From positions 620,001 through 684,000 of the forward strand of contig NZ_CP145605.1 of NCBI RefSeq assembly GCF_036884255.1: a stretch of DNA of 64,000 nt. The letters are read 5' to 3'. The DNA is from Paenibacillus tundrae (lineage in GTDB: Bacteria; Bacillota; Bacilli; Paenibacillales; Paenibacillaceae). The notes beneath the pieces are model-generated. The model was not told the DNA's origin, did no database searches, and saw only the letters and a list, made by a program, of their open reading frames with translations. Below, piece by piece: positions 17,525-27,663 of the stretch. The position numbers and the translations under genes are program-made. Numbering within the stretch: the first letter of the stretch is position 1; every line of letters begins with the position of its first letter.

Positions 17525-18889
17525 ATGGAGTTAGATACGGTGTTATGGAGCAGGCTTGTGACAGGCTTAACGCTCGGATTCCACGTGATCTTTGCAACAC
17601 TTGGCGTAGGTGTGCCTCTAATGATTGCTATTGCTGAGTTCATTGGCATTCGGAAGAAGGATAACCATTACATACTTATGGCGAAAAGGTGGTCACGAGG
17701 ATTTGTCATTTCCGTGGCGGTAGGTGTCGTGACAGGAACAGCGATATCTCTACAGCTTGCCTTGGTATGGCCGAATTTCATGAAGTTAGCCGGAAATGTC
17801 ATTGCATTACCATTATTTATGGAAGTGTTCGCGTTCTTCTTCGAAGCGATCTTCCTAGGCATTTATCTGTATACGTGGGATCGATTCAAGAACCCGTATA
17901 TTCACTGGTTGTTAACCATTCCGGTTGTGGCCGGAGCAGGGATGTCGGCTGTTTTTATTACAACCGTGAACGGATTCATGAACCAACCTGAAGGATTTGT
18001 CATGGAGGCAGGCCAGTTCATCGCGGTTAACCCTGTGCAAGCGATGCTGAACACAGCAACGTTCTCCAAGGTATTCCATGTGTTAAGCTCAGCTTATTTG
18101 ACGGGAGCGGCTCTGCTGGCCGGGATTGCTGCCCTTGCCATGCTGAGAAAAGGTGTTTCTGCGTACCACAAGAAAGGCTTGAATCTGATGATGGCTGTTG
18201 TTTTGGTATTCAGCTTGCTGAACACACTCGCTGGAGATGTATCTGCCAAATTTTTGGCTGAACATCAACCGGAGAAGCTTGCTGCAGCAGAATGGCATTT
18301 TGAGACAGAGAGCGGTGCAGATTTAATTTTACTCGGATGGCTGAACGCGGAACATGAGATTATAGGGGCTCTTCACTTGCCTAAATTGCTCAGTTTCCTC
18401 GCCTTTGGAGACTTTAACGCCGAAGTGACGGGGCTGAATGAATTTCCACCGGATGAACAGCCGCCACTGCTGGTGCATTATTTATTCGATGTGATGGCTG
18501 GAATTGGATTCGCTCTACTTGCGATCTCCAGTCTATATTTCCTGTTGGTGTTCTGGAAGAAGCGTAATCAGTTCAACCATTGGATGCTTCGCCTCGTCGC
18601 GCTGAGTGCTCCACTTGCGTTTCTTGCCGTTGAGATGGGCTGGTTCTATGCAGAGGTGGGACGACAGCCATGGATCATTCGAGGTTATATGCGGGTGGAA
18701 GAAGCGGCTACTACATCCCCAAGTGTGAGAGTATTATTTTTTGTTTTCCTACTGTTGTACATCGTGCTCGGAGTTATATGTGTTCTTGTATTAAGACGTC
18801 TGTTTAACAATAATCCTGCTGATCTTGAGATGGAGAAATGGATGAAGGCGAAACAGGATCAATCTGCGGATCAAGGAGGGCATGCCTGA
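17525..18889 (+). CDS. cydA: Cytochrome bd-type quinol oxidase subunit I
   Basis: 454 residues, polytopic. It carries the b-type haem His near the N-terminus (H20 in GLTLGFHVIFATLGVG), and the GRQPWIIRG motif typical of CydA near the C-terminus. The quinol-binding loop region is short, closer to the YthA/cyanide-insensitive type than to E. coli CydA. It oxidises menaquinol and reduces oxygen in the membrane with CydB. The start at 17525 has GGAGGTGAC about 7 nt upstream; a GTG at 17495 has none. It overlaps cydB by one base (TGATG), so the two are coupled. First gene of cydABDC. Confidence 0.93.
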   Translation: MELDTVLWSRLVTGLTLGFHVIFATLGVGVPLMIAIAEFIGIRKKDNHYILMAKRWSRGFVISVAVGVVTGTAISLQLALVWPNFMKLAGNVIALPLFMEVFAFFFEAIFLGIYLYTWDRFKNPYIHWLLTIPVVAGAGMSAVFITTVNGFMNQPEGFVMEAGQFIAVNPVQAMLNTATFSKVFHVLSSAYLTGAALLAGIAALAMLRKGVSAYHKKGLNLMMAVVLVFSLLNTLAGDVSAKFLAEHQPEKLAAAEWHFETESGADLILLGWLNAEHEIIGALHLPKLLSFLAFGDFNAEVTGLNEFPPDEQPPLLVHYLFDVMAGIGFALLAISSLYFLLVFWKKRNQFNHWMLRLVALSAPLAFLAVEMGWFYAEVGRQPWIIRGYMRVEEAATTSPSVRVLFFVFLLLYIVLGVICVLVLRRLFNNNPADLEMEKWMKAKQDQSADQGGHA

Positions 18890-19902
18890 TGAGTTATGAA
18901 TTAATCGGAATTTCGGTACTCTGGCTGTTCTTGTATGGCTATCTCATCGTAGCTTCTATTGATTTCGGCGCAGGGTTTTTTGCCTTCTATGCTCGTTTGA
19001 CGAAGCAGGATCACTTGATTAATCGTCTGATCTCCCGTTATCTATCGCCCGTCTGGGAGATCACCAATGTGTTTTTTGTATTTTTCTACATCGGTATTGT
19101 CGGGTTTTTCCCGGACACCGCTTCCTATTATGGCGCCGCACTGATCGTGCCGGGGAGTATTGCCATCATTCTGCTTGCCATTCGTGGCTCGTTCTATGCT
19201 TTTGAGAATTATGGTTCCAAAAACAATATCGTGTACCTGTTCTTATACGGAGCTACCGGTTTGCTTATTCCTGCATCGCTGTCCGTGGCACTGACATTGT
19301 CGGAAGGTGGATTTATTTTGAAACAAGGCGAGACCGTTACACTGGACTATTGGGCGCTGTTTACCAACCCATTATCGTGGAGCATCGTTGGACTGGCGAT
19401 TGTCTCTGTCCTATTTATCAGCGGATCGTTTCTAACCTTTTATGCATCACGGGCTGAGGATCAAGGGGCACTTAAGCTGATGCGGAACTATGCTTTGTTC
19501 TGGAGTACACCGACCATCATTCTCGCACTGACTGCATTCATATATTTGGGTCAACACAATGAGCGTCATTTTCAAAATATGATGGATCTATGGTGGCTGC
19601 TTGCACTTTCCGTTGCTTTCTTCATGGTTGCTATGTGGCTGCTGTATAACGGACGTAGATATGGACTTGCGTTTATTTGCATCATGCTTCAATTTTTCTG
19701 TGCCTTTTTCGCTTACGGGATTGGTCAATATCCTTATATTCTTGATCCCTATATCACGATTCAGAGTAGCGCGACATCACCAGCCATGGGCTTCGCACTT
19801 GTCGTTGTATTTATCGGGGGGCTGTGCTTGTTGATTCCATCTCTTATTCTGGTCTTCAAGCTGTTCCTTTTCGATGCGGATTACGTCAAAGGGAAAAAAT
19901 AA
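18889..19902 (+). CDS. cydB: Cytochrome bd-type quinol oxidase subunit II
   Basis: 337 residues with about nine hydrophobic segments. The N-terminus (LIVASIDFGAGFFAFYA) matches the CydB first helix. The ATG at 18889 overlaps the cydA stop, with AAGGAGGG 8 nt upstream. It forms the CydAB heterodimer. Sixteen nucleotides separate it from cydD. Confidence 0.92.
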   Translation: MSYELIGISVLWLFLYGYLIVASIDFGAGFFAFYARLTKQDHLINRLISRYLSPVWEITNVFFVFFYIGIVGFFPDTASYYGAALIVPGSIAIILLAIRGSFYAFENYGSKNNIVYLFLYGATGLLIPASLSVALTLSEGGFILKQGETVTLDYWALFTNPLSWSIVGLAIVSVLFISGSFLTFYASRAEDQGALKLMRNYALFWSTPTIILALTAFIYLGQHNERHFQNMMDLWWLLALSVAFFMVAMWLLYNGRRYGLAFICIMLQFFCAFFAYGIGQYPYILDPYITIQSSATSPAMGFALVVVFIGGLCLLIPSLILVFKLFLFDADYVKGKK

Positions 19903-19917
19903 AAGGAGGAGCGTACT

Positions 19918-21744
19918 GTGAAAAGGAAATCGAGTCTGATTGCTCAGCAAATGTCATTACATCGAAGAAGCAGGCTTCTCCTTGCGCTTATGTCTCTGGC
20001 ATTGGGAATAGCGATTATAAGCCAGGCTACACTTATGGCTGAAGCAGTCCAGCGAATCTTTGTAGAGAAAGCTTCCTTTGCATCAGTAGTGATGCTGCTC
20101 GGTATATTGCTGGCTGTTATGGCTCTGCGCACGCTGTTATCGTATGGCAATGGAAAGGTCGGCTTGCATATGGCTGCCCAGGCCAAGACGCATATGCGAG
20201 CTAAGGTGCTGCAAAACCTGACCCATGCTTCCATGTCTTCAACCCTGCACGGACAGACGGGAGGGAAGGTCAGTGTTGCGCTGGATGCGGTAGATGAGGC
20301 GGATAGTTATTTCAGTCAGTACATGCCGCGCATGATGGAGGCAGCGATCATTCCGATTCTGATCCTAGTTGTTGCATTTACCCAACATGCTAACACGGGG
20401 TGGATTCTGCTCTGCACCGCTCCGTTTATCCCTTTATTTATGATTTTGGTCGGATTGCAGACCAAGAACAAGTCTGAGGAAAAATATGCGCAACTAGCTG
20501 AGTTTTCCGGTACATTCCTGGATTCGCTGCAAGGACTAGTTACATTAAAAATATTTGGTAAGGCTGATCGTCAGCATAAGCAGATTGAACGCAGCAGCCT
20601 GGGGTACCGTGATACAACAATGGGCATTTTGAAAATTGCGTTTACGAACACCTTCATGCTGGAGTCAATCGTCATGTTAGGCATCGGTATTGTCGCTCTT
20701 GAACTGGCTATTCAGTTGCTAGTGTTCAAGGCGCTAACGTTCCACACGGCCTTTCTGGTGTTGTTACTTGTTCCCGAGTTTTACAGCCTGCTGAAAAATA
20801 CAGGAACCGCTTTTCATAGCGGTAGAACCAGTATGGGGGCGATTCGCAAGGTGGAGCAAATGCTTGCAGACACGAATACGACGAGTGCACAGAGCGATGG
20901 CGAAAAGGTAGCTCATAACAATAAGAGTGAGAATACCGATGTGATGGCTGAGGTTCAATTGGAACCCTTGTCGTCGACTGAACATCCAGTGCTGACACCT
21001 ATGCCACCGTCTATCGATCTAATGGATACCCATTTTCGGTATGCACCGGATTCGTTTGAACTTGAGGCGAAGAGGATCTCCATTAAACCAGGAGAGCATA
21101 TCGCGATTGTTGGCAAAAGCGGCTCTGGCAAAACGACTCTGCTACATCTGATCTCCGGATTATTAAAACCGACGTCAGGGGAAGTTCTGATTAATGGACG
21201 TCCGTTGTCCACATATGATGAGGCTGCCTGGTTCGAGCAGGTGAGTTATATTACTCAGCATCCGTATATTTTCGCAGGTACATTGGCTGAGAACATTGCG
21301 ATTGGTTCGGGGGCAAATATATCTAGAGCCGACATTGAACAAGCAGCTGAGGAAGCAGGACTTGGTGTGGTCACTGCCCAATTGGAGCAAGGGCTGGATA
21401 CCTATGTTGGTGAAGGAGGCAGGGGATTATCTGGCGGGGAGAAGCAAAGGCTTGCTCTTGCACGTGCTTTCCTGAAACGACCGGCTATCATCTTGTTTGA
21501 TGAACCAACGGTGGGACTAGATGTTCACACTGAGCGAATACTGCAACGTTCGATTGCATCCCTGACAGAGAAGGCAACGATGATTACGGTAGCTCACCGA
21601 TTATATACGATTCAACAGGCGGACAGCATTTTATTCATGGAGAATGGTGCATTAATAGACTCCGGACCACATGAAGAACTGCTAGAGCGACTACCTCAGT
21701 ATGCTGAGATGGTTCATATTCAACGAAAAGGAGGGTTAACATGA
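19918..21744 (+). CDS. cydD: ABC exporter for bd oxidase assembly, CydD-type
   Basis: 608 residues. The N-terminal six-helix ABC exporter domain (about 20-320) is followed by an ATPase domain with Walker A GKSGSGKTT, signature LSGGEKQRL, Walker B AIILFDEP and the switch His in VAHRL. A low-complexity linker of about 55 residues (TSAQSDGEKVAHNNKSEN onward) joins the domains. CydDC exports cysteine/glutathione or acts on haem and is needed to mature bd oxidase. GTG start with AAAGGAGGA upstream. Its stop overlaps the next ATG. Confidence 0.9.
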   Translation: MKRKSSLIAQQMSLHRRSRLLLALMSLALGIAIISQATLMAEAVQRIFVEKASFASVVMLLGILLAVMALRTLLSYGNGKVGLHMAAQAKTHMRAKVLQNLTHASMSSTLHGQTGGKVSVALDAVDEADSYFSQYMPRMMEAAIIPILILVVAFTQHANTGWILLCTAPFIPLFMILVGLQTKNKSEEKYAQLAEFSGTFLDSLQGLVTLKIFGKADRQHKQIERSSLGYRDTTMGILKIAFTNTFMLESIVMLGIGIVALELAIQLLVFKALTFHTAFLVLLLVPEFYSLLKNTGTAFHSGRTSMGAIRKVEQMLADTNTTSAQSDGEKVAHNNKSENTDVMAEVQLEPLSSTEHPVLTPMPPSIDLMDTHFRYAPDSFELEAKRISIKPGEHIAIVGKSGSGKTTLLHLISGLLKPTSGEVLINGRPLSTYDEAAWFEQVSYITQHPYIFAGTLAENIAIGSGANISRADIEQAAEEAGLGVVTAQLEQGLDTYVGEGGRGLSGGEKQRLALARAFLKRPAIILFDEPTVGLDVHTERILQRSIASLTEKATMITVAHRLYTIQQADSILFMENGALIDSGPHEELLERLPQYAEMVHIQRKGGLT

Positions 21745-23471
21745 ATGAACTAGCTATGATGTCCAAGGCCATGATCCAGGAGCGCAAGGACATCTTACTC
21801 TCTATTTTGGGTGGATTTATTGCAGGCATAGCTGGTGTGGGTCTCTTTTCCGCCAGTGGGTATATGATTGCGCAAACCGTATTTGCGCCGCCTCTTTACA
21901 CCTTGATTGTACTTACCTCCATGGTCAAATTGCTCGGTTTTGTTCGAGCGGCGAGCCGTTATGGGGAGCGATTGTACTCACACAGAGCGACGTTCTCCAT
22001 GTTGAGCCGTTTACGCACCTCCTTTTTTGCCAAACTCATTCCCATAACACCAGGCATACTGAATAAAAACCGAAGTGGGGATCTGCTTGCACGAATCGTT
22101 GGCGATGTAGAAAGCTTGCAAAATTATTTTTTGCGTGTTGCGTATCCGCCGATCATCGTCGTTATGGTGTTTTTGTCTACCGTGCTGTTTACATCCGTTT
22201 ATTCGCTCTGGGTTGCGTGCTTGCTCGTGCTAGGCATGTTAATTACGGCATTTGTTGTACCAGGTATTGTTTTGCTCGGGCAGCGTAAAATACATGGTCG
22301 TGTGCGCCAGCAACGGGCATTGCTATCTACAGAAGTAACCGAAGTATTGTATGGTTTCCGCGATCTAAAGGTATATGGGCAATTGGAGCAACGGGAGCAA
22401 CAGCTCCAGCAGGCTTCCGCCGCATTGGCATTGGAGCAGCAAAGAGCAGCAGGGCATCTGCTACGTGGGCAATCTATGCATATTTTTGTAACCTATCTCG
22501 TGACATGGGGTGTGCTGGTCGTTGGTGCATGGCTGATTATGGGTGGGTCACTTGCTGGCGTTTATCTCGCCATGCTGATCCTGGCTACGCAGACGGTATT
22601 TGAAGAAGCAACAGCGATGGCTGTATTGCCCGTGTATAAACAGGATAGTGAACATGCAGCCAGACGACTCACCGAGACGGTTCAGAGTTCCGATGTGCAG
22701 CCTGCACAACCAGGTGGACAGTGCGCTACCGAACAGGCAGTTTCAGTCCAATTATCTCACGTTACCTTTCAATATGAGGGGGAGTGGAGAGCTGCATTGA
22801 ATGATATTTCGATAACTTTTCCACCTGGCTCCAAAACAGCGATTGTCGGACCCAGCGGATCAGGGAAGTCTACCATTGTGGATCTGTTACTTAAACTACG
22901 CGAGCCAACGTCTGGTGATATCCAGTTGAATGATGTTTCGCTAAGTGAGCTAGATGAAGAGAGTATATGGCGGACAGCAAACGTTGTCTTACAGCAAAGT
23001 CATTTCTTTAAGGGAAGTGTTCGGGATAACTTGCTTCTGAACGGGGAAGAGCATACTGACGAACAATTAGCGGCTGTACTGAATAAAGTGCAACTGCCCA
23101 ATATGTCACTCAGTGATCCAGTGTATGAAAAGGGTGAGAATCTATCCGATGGCGAGAAGCAGCGCCTGGCCCTAGCAAGAGTCATGCTGCGGAGCGGACG
23201 CATATGGCTTCTGGACGAACCAACATCCTCGCTCGATTATGTGACAGAACAACGCGTGTTGCAGCAGGTCTTCGCACAGGCAGCTGATGATACACTTCTT
23301 CTCATCTGTCATCGGCTTACAGGACTTGAGAAGATGGATCAGATTGTGGTCATGGATCGAGGTAAGGTTGTGGAGATGGGTTCCTTCACGGAGCTGATGG
23401 AACGTAAAGGCTACTTTTATGAGATGAAGAACATTGAGCTGCAAATGATTGGAGATCAACCGAGCACGTAG
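21741..23471 (+). CDS. cydC: ABC exporter for bd oxidase assembly, CydC-type
   Basis: 576 residues, partner half-transporter of CydD. Transmembrane domain about 15-310; ATPase domain with Walker A GPSGSGKST and Walker B IWLLDEP. The signature reads LSDGEKQRL, with Asp in place of the usual second Gly. Near the end ICHRL gives the switch His. The ATG is inside the cydD stop (ATGA) with AAGGAGGG upstream. Last gene of the operon; a terminator follows. Confidence 0.9.
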   Translation: MNELAMMSKAMIQERKDILLSILGGFIAGIAGVGLFSASGYMIAQTVFAPPLYTLIVLTSMVKLLGFVRAASRYGERLYSHRATFSMLSRLRTSFFAKLIPITPGILNKNRSGDLLARIVGDVESLQNYFLRVAYPPIIVVMVFLSTVLFTSVYSLWVACLLVLGMLITAFVVPGIVLLGQRKIHGRVRQQRALLSTEVTEVLYGFRDLKVYGQLEQREQQLQQASAALALEQQRAAGHLLRGQSMHIFVTYLVTWGVLVVGAWLIMGGSLAGVYLAMLILATQTVFEEATAMAVLPVYKQDSEHAARRLTETVQSSDVQPAQPGGQCATEQAVSVQLSHVTFQYEGEWRAALNDISITFPPGSKTAIVGPSGSGKSTIVDLLLKLREPTSGDIQLNDVSLSELDEESIWRTANVVLQQSHFFKGSVRDNLLLNGEEHTDEQLAAVLNKVQLPNMSLSDPVYEKGENLSDGEKQRLALARVMLRSGRIWLLDEPTSSLDYVTEQRVLQQVFAQAADDTLLLICHRLTGLEKMDQIVVMDRGKVVEMGSFTELMERKGYFYEMKNIELQMIGDQPST

Positions 23472-23561
23472 ATTTGATGATTGTTTATGTTTATGAAGCC
23501 TATTCGTTGATAACGTTTAGTTGTAGGTGACTGAACGGACTTTATGAGCGCAAAATGAATA

Positions 23562-23610
23562 ACACTCAACTCATTCACGGCACATCGCGAATAAGTTGAG
23601 TGTTTTTTTT
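23562..23610 (+). terminator. Rho-independent terminator of cydABDC
   Basis: ACACTCAACT / AGTTGAGTGT 10-bp stem with a 21-nt loop and a run of eight T. Confidence 0.85.
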
Positions 23611-23644
23611 ATCCATAGGATACAGTCATACGCATAAGAAATGA

Positions 23645-25900
23645 TTACCGAACACCAATATCCCGAATCATAATGCTACCTTTCTCCGTTTGATCGAACA
23701 CAAAGCTAATCTTTCTGATCTGCTCCGGGTTGAGATCTGGGTTCATTGCAATGAAATCAGCCAGTTGGAAGGCATAGTTCTGGAACACCGGCTCCTTCGT
23801 TGTCTGGAACAATGCAAATGGTGACTTCGCCAGAGCTCCTTCGAACATTGGCAGTAGCGGAGAGACGCTACTCAGCGGTAAACGGCTAGTGTTACCGAGA
23901 TCGTCTTCAACGACGATGGTAATATCCACCGGCGTATCCGCACCCTCTACATCATGGTCAGCTTCTGTATTAGCGATGGAGAATACAATAGAACTCTGAT
24001 TCGAAATGTCAATGCCTTGATCAGGTAGAATTACCCTGTATACAGGAGTGGAGGACGTTGCTGTCTGATCCCATGCCAGAGCAACGGCGTTATATGGATC
24101 GGTTGTATGTCCCATCTCGACGTTCTGCTCTTTCCATGTCTTCAGTCCTTCTCCTTCTAAGCTTCCTCCTGGCAACGTGGTTGTCCCTGGATCACTGTCC
24201 TCATCATAGCTGCTAATGGTTAACGTATTTGTGTCCCAATAATTGCTGATATACATCGTCTCGGGAAGCCAGTCTCTGGCGTATCCGAGATCCTGAAACA
24301 CCATCTGATATGAAGTGTTCTCCTGAAGGGTGGCTTCTAGAAAGGAGGAGATGAGCACCTTAGCAGCCTGTAATTGCTGATCCTGTGGTAGAAGCCCAGC
24401 TGTGTTGAACAACTTGTTGCCCAACCCGACACCGTCATGTTTGCCCCACTCGGTGTTGAATTGTCCATGATTTGCTCCATATATGTATACATAAGATTTG
24501 AAGAATTCACTACTGCGATCCGTAAATTCAGTCCGGTAGTACTGGCTCGTTCCGACAAACGAGGTGACGTCCATATCGTGGGTGCCATGCAGAGCCAGAT
24601 AATTCACGTCTTTTAAGGACATGGGCTGTCCTGCCGGTTTATATTGCCCATCGGTACCAGCTATGGAGACAATGGATCGGATGTTGAAATTGTAATCAAA
24701 CTTGATGTTGGCGTTCTCAGGATAAGATGTCATCTTGTTGTATGTCGCTGCTGTGGTTACGGCCTCAGCTCCCCGTGAATGTCCAATCAGAGCGATCCGC
24801 TCCATGTCGACTTTATTATAAAATGGATTATCTCGTGCATTATTCCATCCTTCCCACACCTTAAGGTGTTCCAGCAGCAGCCATCCCCGCGCCCGATTTT
24901 CCCCTTGTAGGGGTTTGAACACAAACAATTCGTTAAATGGCGAGGAGTTAAGAAAGTTTTCATCAATGGAAACGACAATATGTCCGCGACTTGCCAGCAA
25001 TTCACCCAAATAGGCATAACCTGGATCTGAATATTTCGTCGCAAGGTGGTTGCCATGCACGATGAGCACCAGCGGGAAAGGGCCATCGCCTTCGGGATAC
25101 CAGACTGTTCCGTTTAATGGCATTGCGCCAGCGCCAAAACCAAACGTGCTTGTGCGTCTTTTCGTCCAATCACCAACAAAGGCTGATCCATCGACAGATT
25201 TAGTAGTCAGCATCATTTCTATGCTCAGATCGTCGCGATACGTCGAATGGCTCCCGTAGGTTAGGGATTTTACGGAAGCTGTTCCGGGTTCTGCCGGATT
25301 GGTTAATAGGGTTGTGTAAGCTTCCGCAGGCTTGACCGATTGCAACGGGTAGGGCGCAGCAAATTCCTTCTGTCCTTCGCTAACGATCCAATAACCGAGC
25401 ATGCAGACGAAGACGAGAGTAATTGCAGCACTTGAGGCCGCACGAACTTTCTTCCAAGTTCCAGCTTCCCGGTAGACACCATGGATGAATCGATAGAGTA
25501 GTGCGCCAAGCACGGAACAGGAAATGAGGATGCATACCGTAACAAGCAGCGTAAGGGGGATGGGACCCAGTAAGCTGATTAAAAGCAACAAGAGCGAAGT
25601 AAGCATGGCCCATACGTAACGTGAAGGTGTTTTTTTGCCCCAATGCAGAAGTCCTGTAAGGATTCCGGTCAATGCTAATGTTGCAAATAGGAACAGTAAG
25701 CTGCCAATCCAGTAGTCACTTGCACCTCGTGATCCCAAATAATAATAGGCTTGAACGAAGTACAACGACAGTGTCACTATTGATAGAGCAGTTACAGCGC
25801 CTTTCCAGCCTGGTGTGAGAGAAGGAATCCGCTTCTTTTTAATAGAGAATAATGGCCTCTTATTGGTTGTTTCTTCGGCAGTTACGCCGGTGTTCTCCAT
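23645..25900 (-). CDS. Membrane-anchored alpha/beta hydrolase
   Basis: 751 residues from the ATG at 25900, with AAAGGTGG upstream; an in-frame TTG at 25918 lies before that site. About five membrane helices fill residues 34-175, then comes a large extracytoplasmic catalytic region. The nucleophile elbow is GHSRG with S375; VLIVHGNH (about 278-285) is the oxyanion strand. A His for the triad may be in the YGANHGQFN stretch. The C-terminal 200 residues look like a separate beta-rich domain. It resembles the chlorophyllase/cutinase-like hydrolases annotated in Paenibacillus. The substrate is unknown. It is convergent with cydC and divergent from the TraB-like gene. Confidence 0.8.
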   Translation of the reverse strand: MENTGVTAEETTNKRPLFSIKKKRIPSLTPGWKGAVTALSIVTLSLYFVQAYYYLGSRGASDYWIGSLLFLFATLALTGILTGLLHWGKKTPSRYVWAMLTSLLLLLISLLGPIPLTLLVTVCILISCSVLGALLYRFIHGVYREAGTWKKVRAASSAAITLVFVCMLGYWIVSEGQKEFAAPYPLQSVKPAEAYTTLLTNPAEPGTASVKSLTYGSHSTYRDDLSIEMMLTTKSVDGSAFVGDWTKRRTSTFGFGAGAMPLNGTVWYPEGDGPFPLVLIVHGNHLATKYSDPGYAYLGELLASRGHIVVSIDENFLNSSPFNELFVFKPLQGENRARGWLLLEHLKVWEGWNNARDNPFYNKVDMERIALIGHSRGAEAVTTAATYNKMTSYPENANIKFDYNFNIRSIVSIAGTDGQYKPAGQPMSLKDVNYLALHGTHDMDVTSFVGTSQYYRTEFTDRSSEFFKSYVYIYGANHGQFNTEWGKHDGVGLGNKLFNTAGLLPQDQQLQAAKVLISSFLEATLQENTSYQMVFQDLGYARDWLPETMYISNYWDTNTLTISSYDEDSDPGTTTLPGGSLEGEGLKTWKEQNVEMGHTTDPYNAVALAWDQTATSSTPVYRVILPDQGIDISNQSSIVFSIANTEADHDVEGADTPVDITIVVEDDLGNTSRLPLSSVSPLLPMFEGALAKSPFALFQTTKEPVFQNYAFQLADFIAMNPDLNPEQIRKISFVFDQTEKGSIMIRDIGVR

Positions 25901-26171
25901 GGATGTTCCACCTTTCAATGCATATGTATGTCACACTTCAATCCAAATGTTGGTTGTCTTTCTCTCTGAGTTTAACAGAAGATTCTTGCTGTAGTCCGTC
26001 ATTTTTCTTACGTTATTATTAATTATCGTACATCCATACTTTGCATTGAATAGGAGCTAATTCGGAAATATGATGGAACCTTTTCCCACCTGTGTCCGTA
26101 TGAACTAAGTATGTCCATTCTATTAAATCAATGTTTGGCAACTATACTCATCCCAAAGGAGAATACATAAT

Positions 26172-27389
26172 ATGAAAAATTGGAAACGCATGCTCTTATC
26201 TCTTACCGTATCGGTAGGTTTGCTCGCATCAGCCGTACCAGCTATGGCTGCGCCTCAGGAGACATCCGTCAAGGTTAATGATCAGGCCGTACAATATGCT
26301 ACAGGTGCACCAATCCTTGAGAAAGGAACGACTCTTGTTCCACTGCGTACAACGCTGGATGCGATGGATGTGAAGCTGACGACGGCAACGGATGATACGA
26401 TTACGGCTGTAGTCGATGGCCGGACGATTACACTGAAAAGCAAGCTTACACGGATCGACGGGGTAACGTATGCACCAATTCGTATCGTTGGTGATGCAGC
26501 GGGTTATGAAGTTCGCTGGGATTCCTCTACCCGTACCGTATTGCTTGTATCCAAGGGTGGAGACACTGAGACGGTCCAAACTGGTGGACGCGGCTTTATG
26601 TGGGAAGTCGAGAAAAACGGTAATACCGTCTATCTCGTAGGTTCAATGCATGTTGCGGATGAAAGTTTCTATCCACTGCGTCCTGAATTTGAAGAAGCCT
26701 TTGCGGAAGCAGACTACCTGGGTGTAGAAGTAGATATTAGCACAGCTACGGATGAGCAGCAGAAGATGATTCTTGATCTCGGCACCTATCAGGATGGGAC
26801 AACGCTGAAAGACCATATCTCCAGTGAAACCTATGCAAGTCTGGGTAAACTTTTGAAGGAAAATGGTATTGAACCGGACGCTTTTGATACATTCAAACCA
26901 TGGGTGGTAGAAATTACACTCGGAGGACTGAAGTCAGTGGATGGTGGATATGAAGCATCGGAAGGTGTGGATTTGTATTTCATCCAGAAGGCAGTACAGC
27001 GCAAAATTCCAGTGATTGAACTGGAGTCCTATGAATCTCAGCTTGGAATGTTCGACAACTTCTCCAAAGAATTGCAAGAGGAAACACTCAAATCAACCAT
27101 TGATAACTTCGATGTACTGGATACGAGTTTGAATCAAATGGCTGAGATGTGGAAAACAGGGGATGACGAGCAGCTGCTTGAGCTGACGAACAGCTTCTCG
27201 GACAATGAAGAGTACAACAAGGCTATGCTGGTTGACCGTAATATCGGTATGGCGGATAAGATCGACGGGTACCTGAAGAATGGTAAAGGGGAAGAGTACT
27301 TCATCGTCGTTGGCGCAGCCCACTATCTGGGTGAGCACGGAATCGTGAAGCTTCTTGAAGACAAAGGGTATACAGTAGAGCGGAAGTAG
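26172..27389 (+). CDS. TraB/GumN-family protein with copper-amine-oxidase-like stalk domain
   Basis: 405 residues. A signal peptide (1-26, ending AMAA) is followed by a stalk domain of the copper amine oxidase N-terminal type at about 32-127 (VPLRTTLDAMD, YAPIRIVGDAAGYEVRWD) and a TraB/GumN domain at about 141-405. The domain has its usual motifs GSMH (157-160) and, near the end, VVGAAHYLGEHGIVKLL. TraB-family proteins are proposed metalloproteases, and their His and Glu positions are present. It should act outside the membrane. AAAGGAG precedes the ATG. Monocistronic, ended by a terminator. Its substrate is unknown. Confidence 0.87.
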   Translation: MKNWKRMLLSLTVSVGLLASAVPAMAAPQETSVKVNDQAVQYATGAPILEKGTTLVPLRTTLDAMDVKLTTATDDTITAVVDGRTITLKSKLTRIDGVTYAPIRIVGDAAGYEVRWDSSTRTVLLVSKGGDTETVQTGGRGFMWEVEKNGNTVYLVGSMHVADESFYPLRPEFEEAFAEADYLGVEVDISTATDEQQKMILDLGTYQDGTTLKDHISSETYASLGKLLKENGIEPDAFDTFKPWVVEITLGGLKSVDGGYEASEGVDLYFIQKAVQRKIPVIELESYESQLGMFDNFSKELQEETLKSTIDNFDVLDTSLNQMAEMWKTGDDEQLLELTNSFSDNEEYNKAMLVDRNIGMADKIDGYLKNGKGEEYFIVVGAAHYLGEHGIVKLLEDKGYTVERK

Positions 27390-27479
27390 GGCGGAGTAGC
27401 AAGGTTGCTATATGATTTTAAAAGAATAAGCGTTCCCTAACATGAATGATCATTGTTAGTGAAGGTAAAGTGAGTGAAA

Positions 27480-27506
27480 GGCCGTGGGTGAATACCCCCG
27501 GTCTTT
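27480..27506 (+). terminator. Rho-independent terminator
   Basis: GGCCGtGGGT / ACCCcCGGTC stem with a GAAT loop followed by TTTT. Confidence 0.65.
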
Positions 27507-27570
27507 TATTCATGAACATACATAGTTAATGAATGTTGAACACAACCACAAGCAATCCAATGAATGGATA

Positions 27571-27611
27571 TTGACAAAAGATTGTCATCACTCGCATACT
27601 TACAATATAAA
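27571..27611 (+). promoter_or_regulatory. Promoter of MFS gene with TGACA/TGTCA operator
   Basis: TTGTCA (27582-27587) and TATAAA (27606-27611) are separated by 18 nt. TGACA (27572-27576) and TGTCA (27583-27587) form an inverted repeat overlapping the -35, a plausible operator, perhaps for the ROK regulator encoded downstream. Confidence 0.45.
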
Positions 27612-27663
27612 CTTTATAAAGAATATTTATTTAGTGTTTGTTTTAAAGAGGGGAGTTACATTC

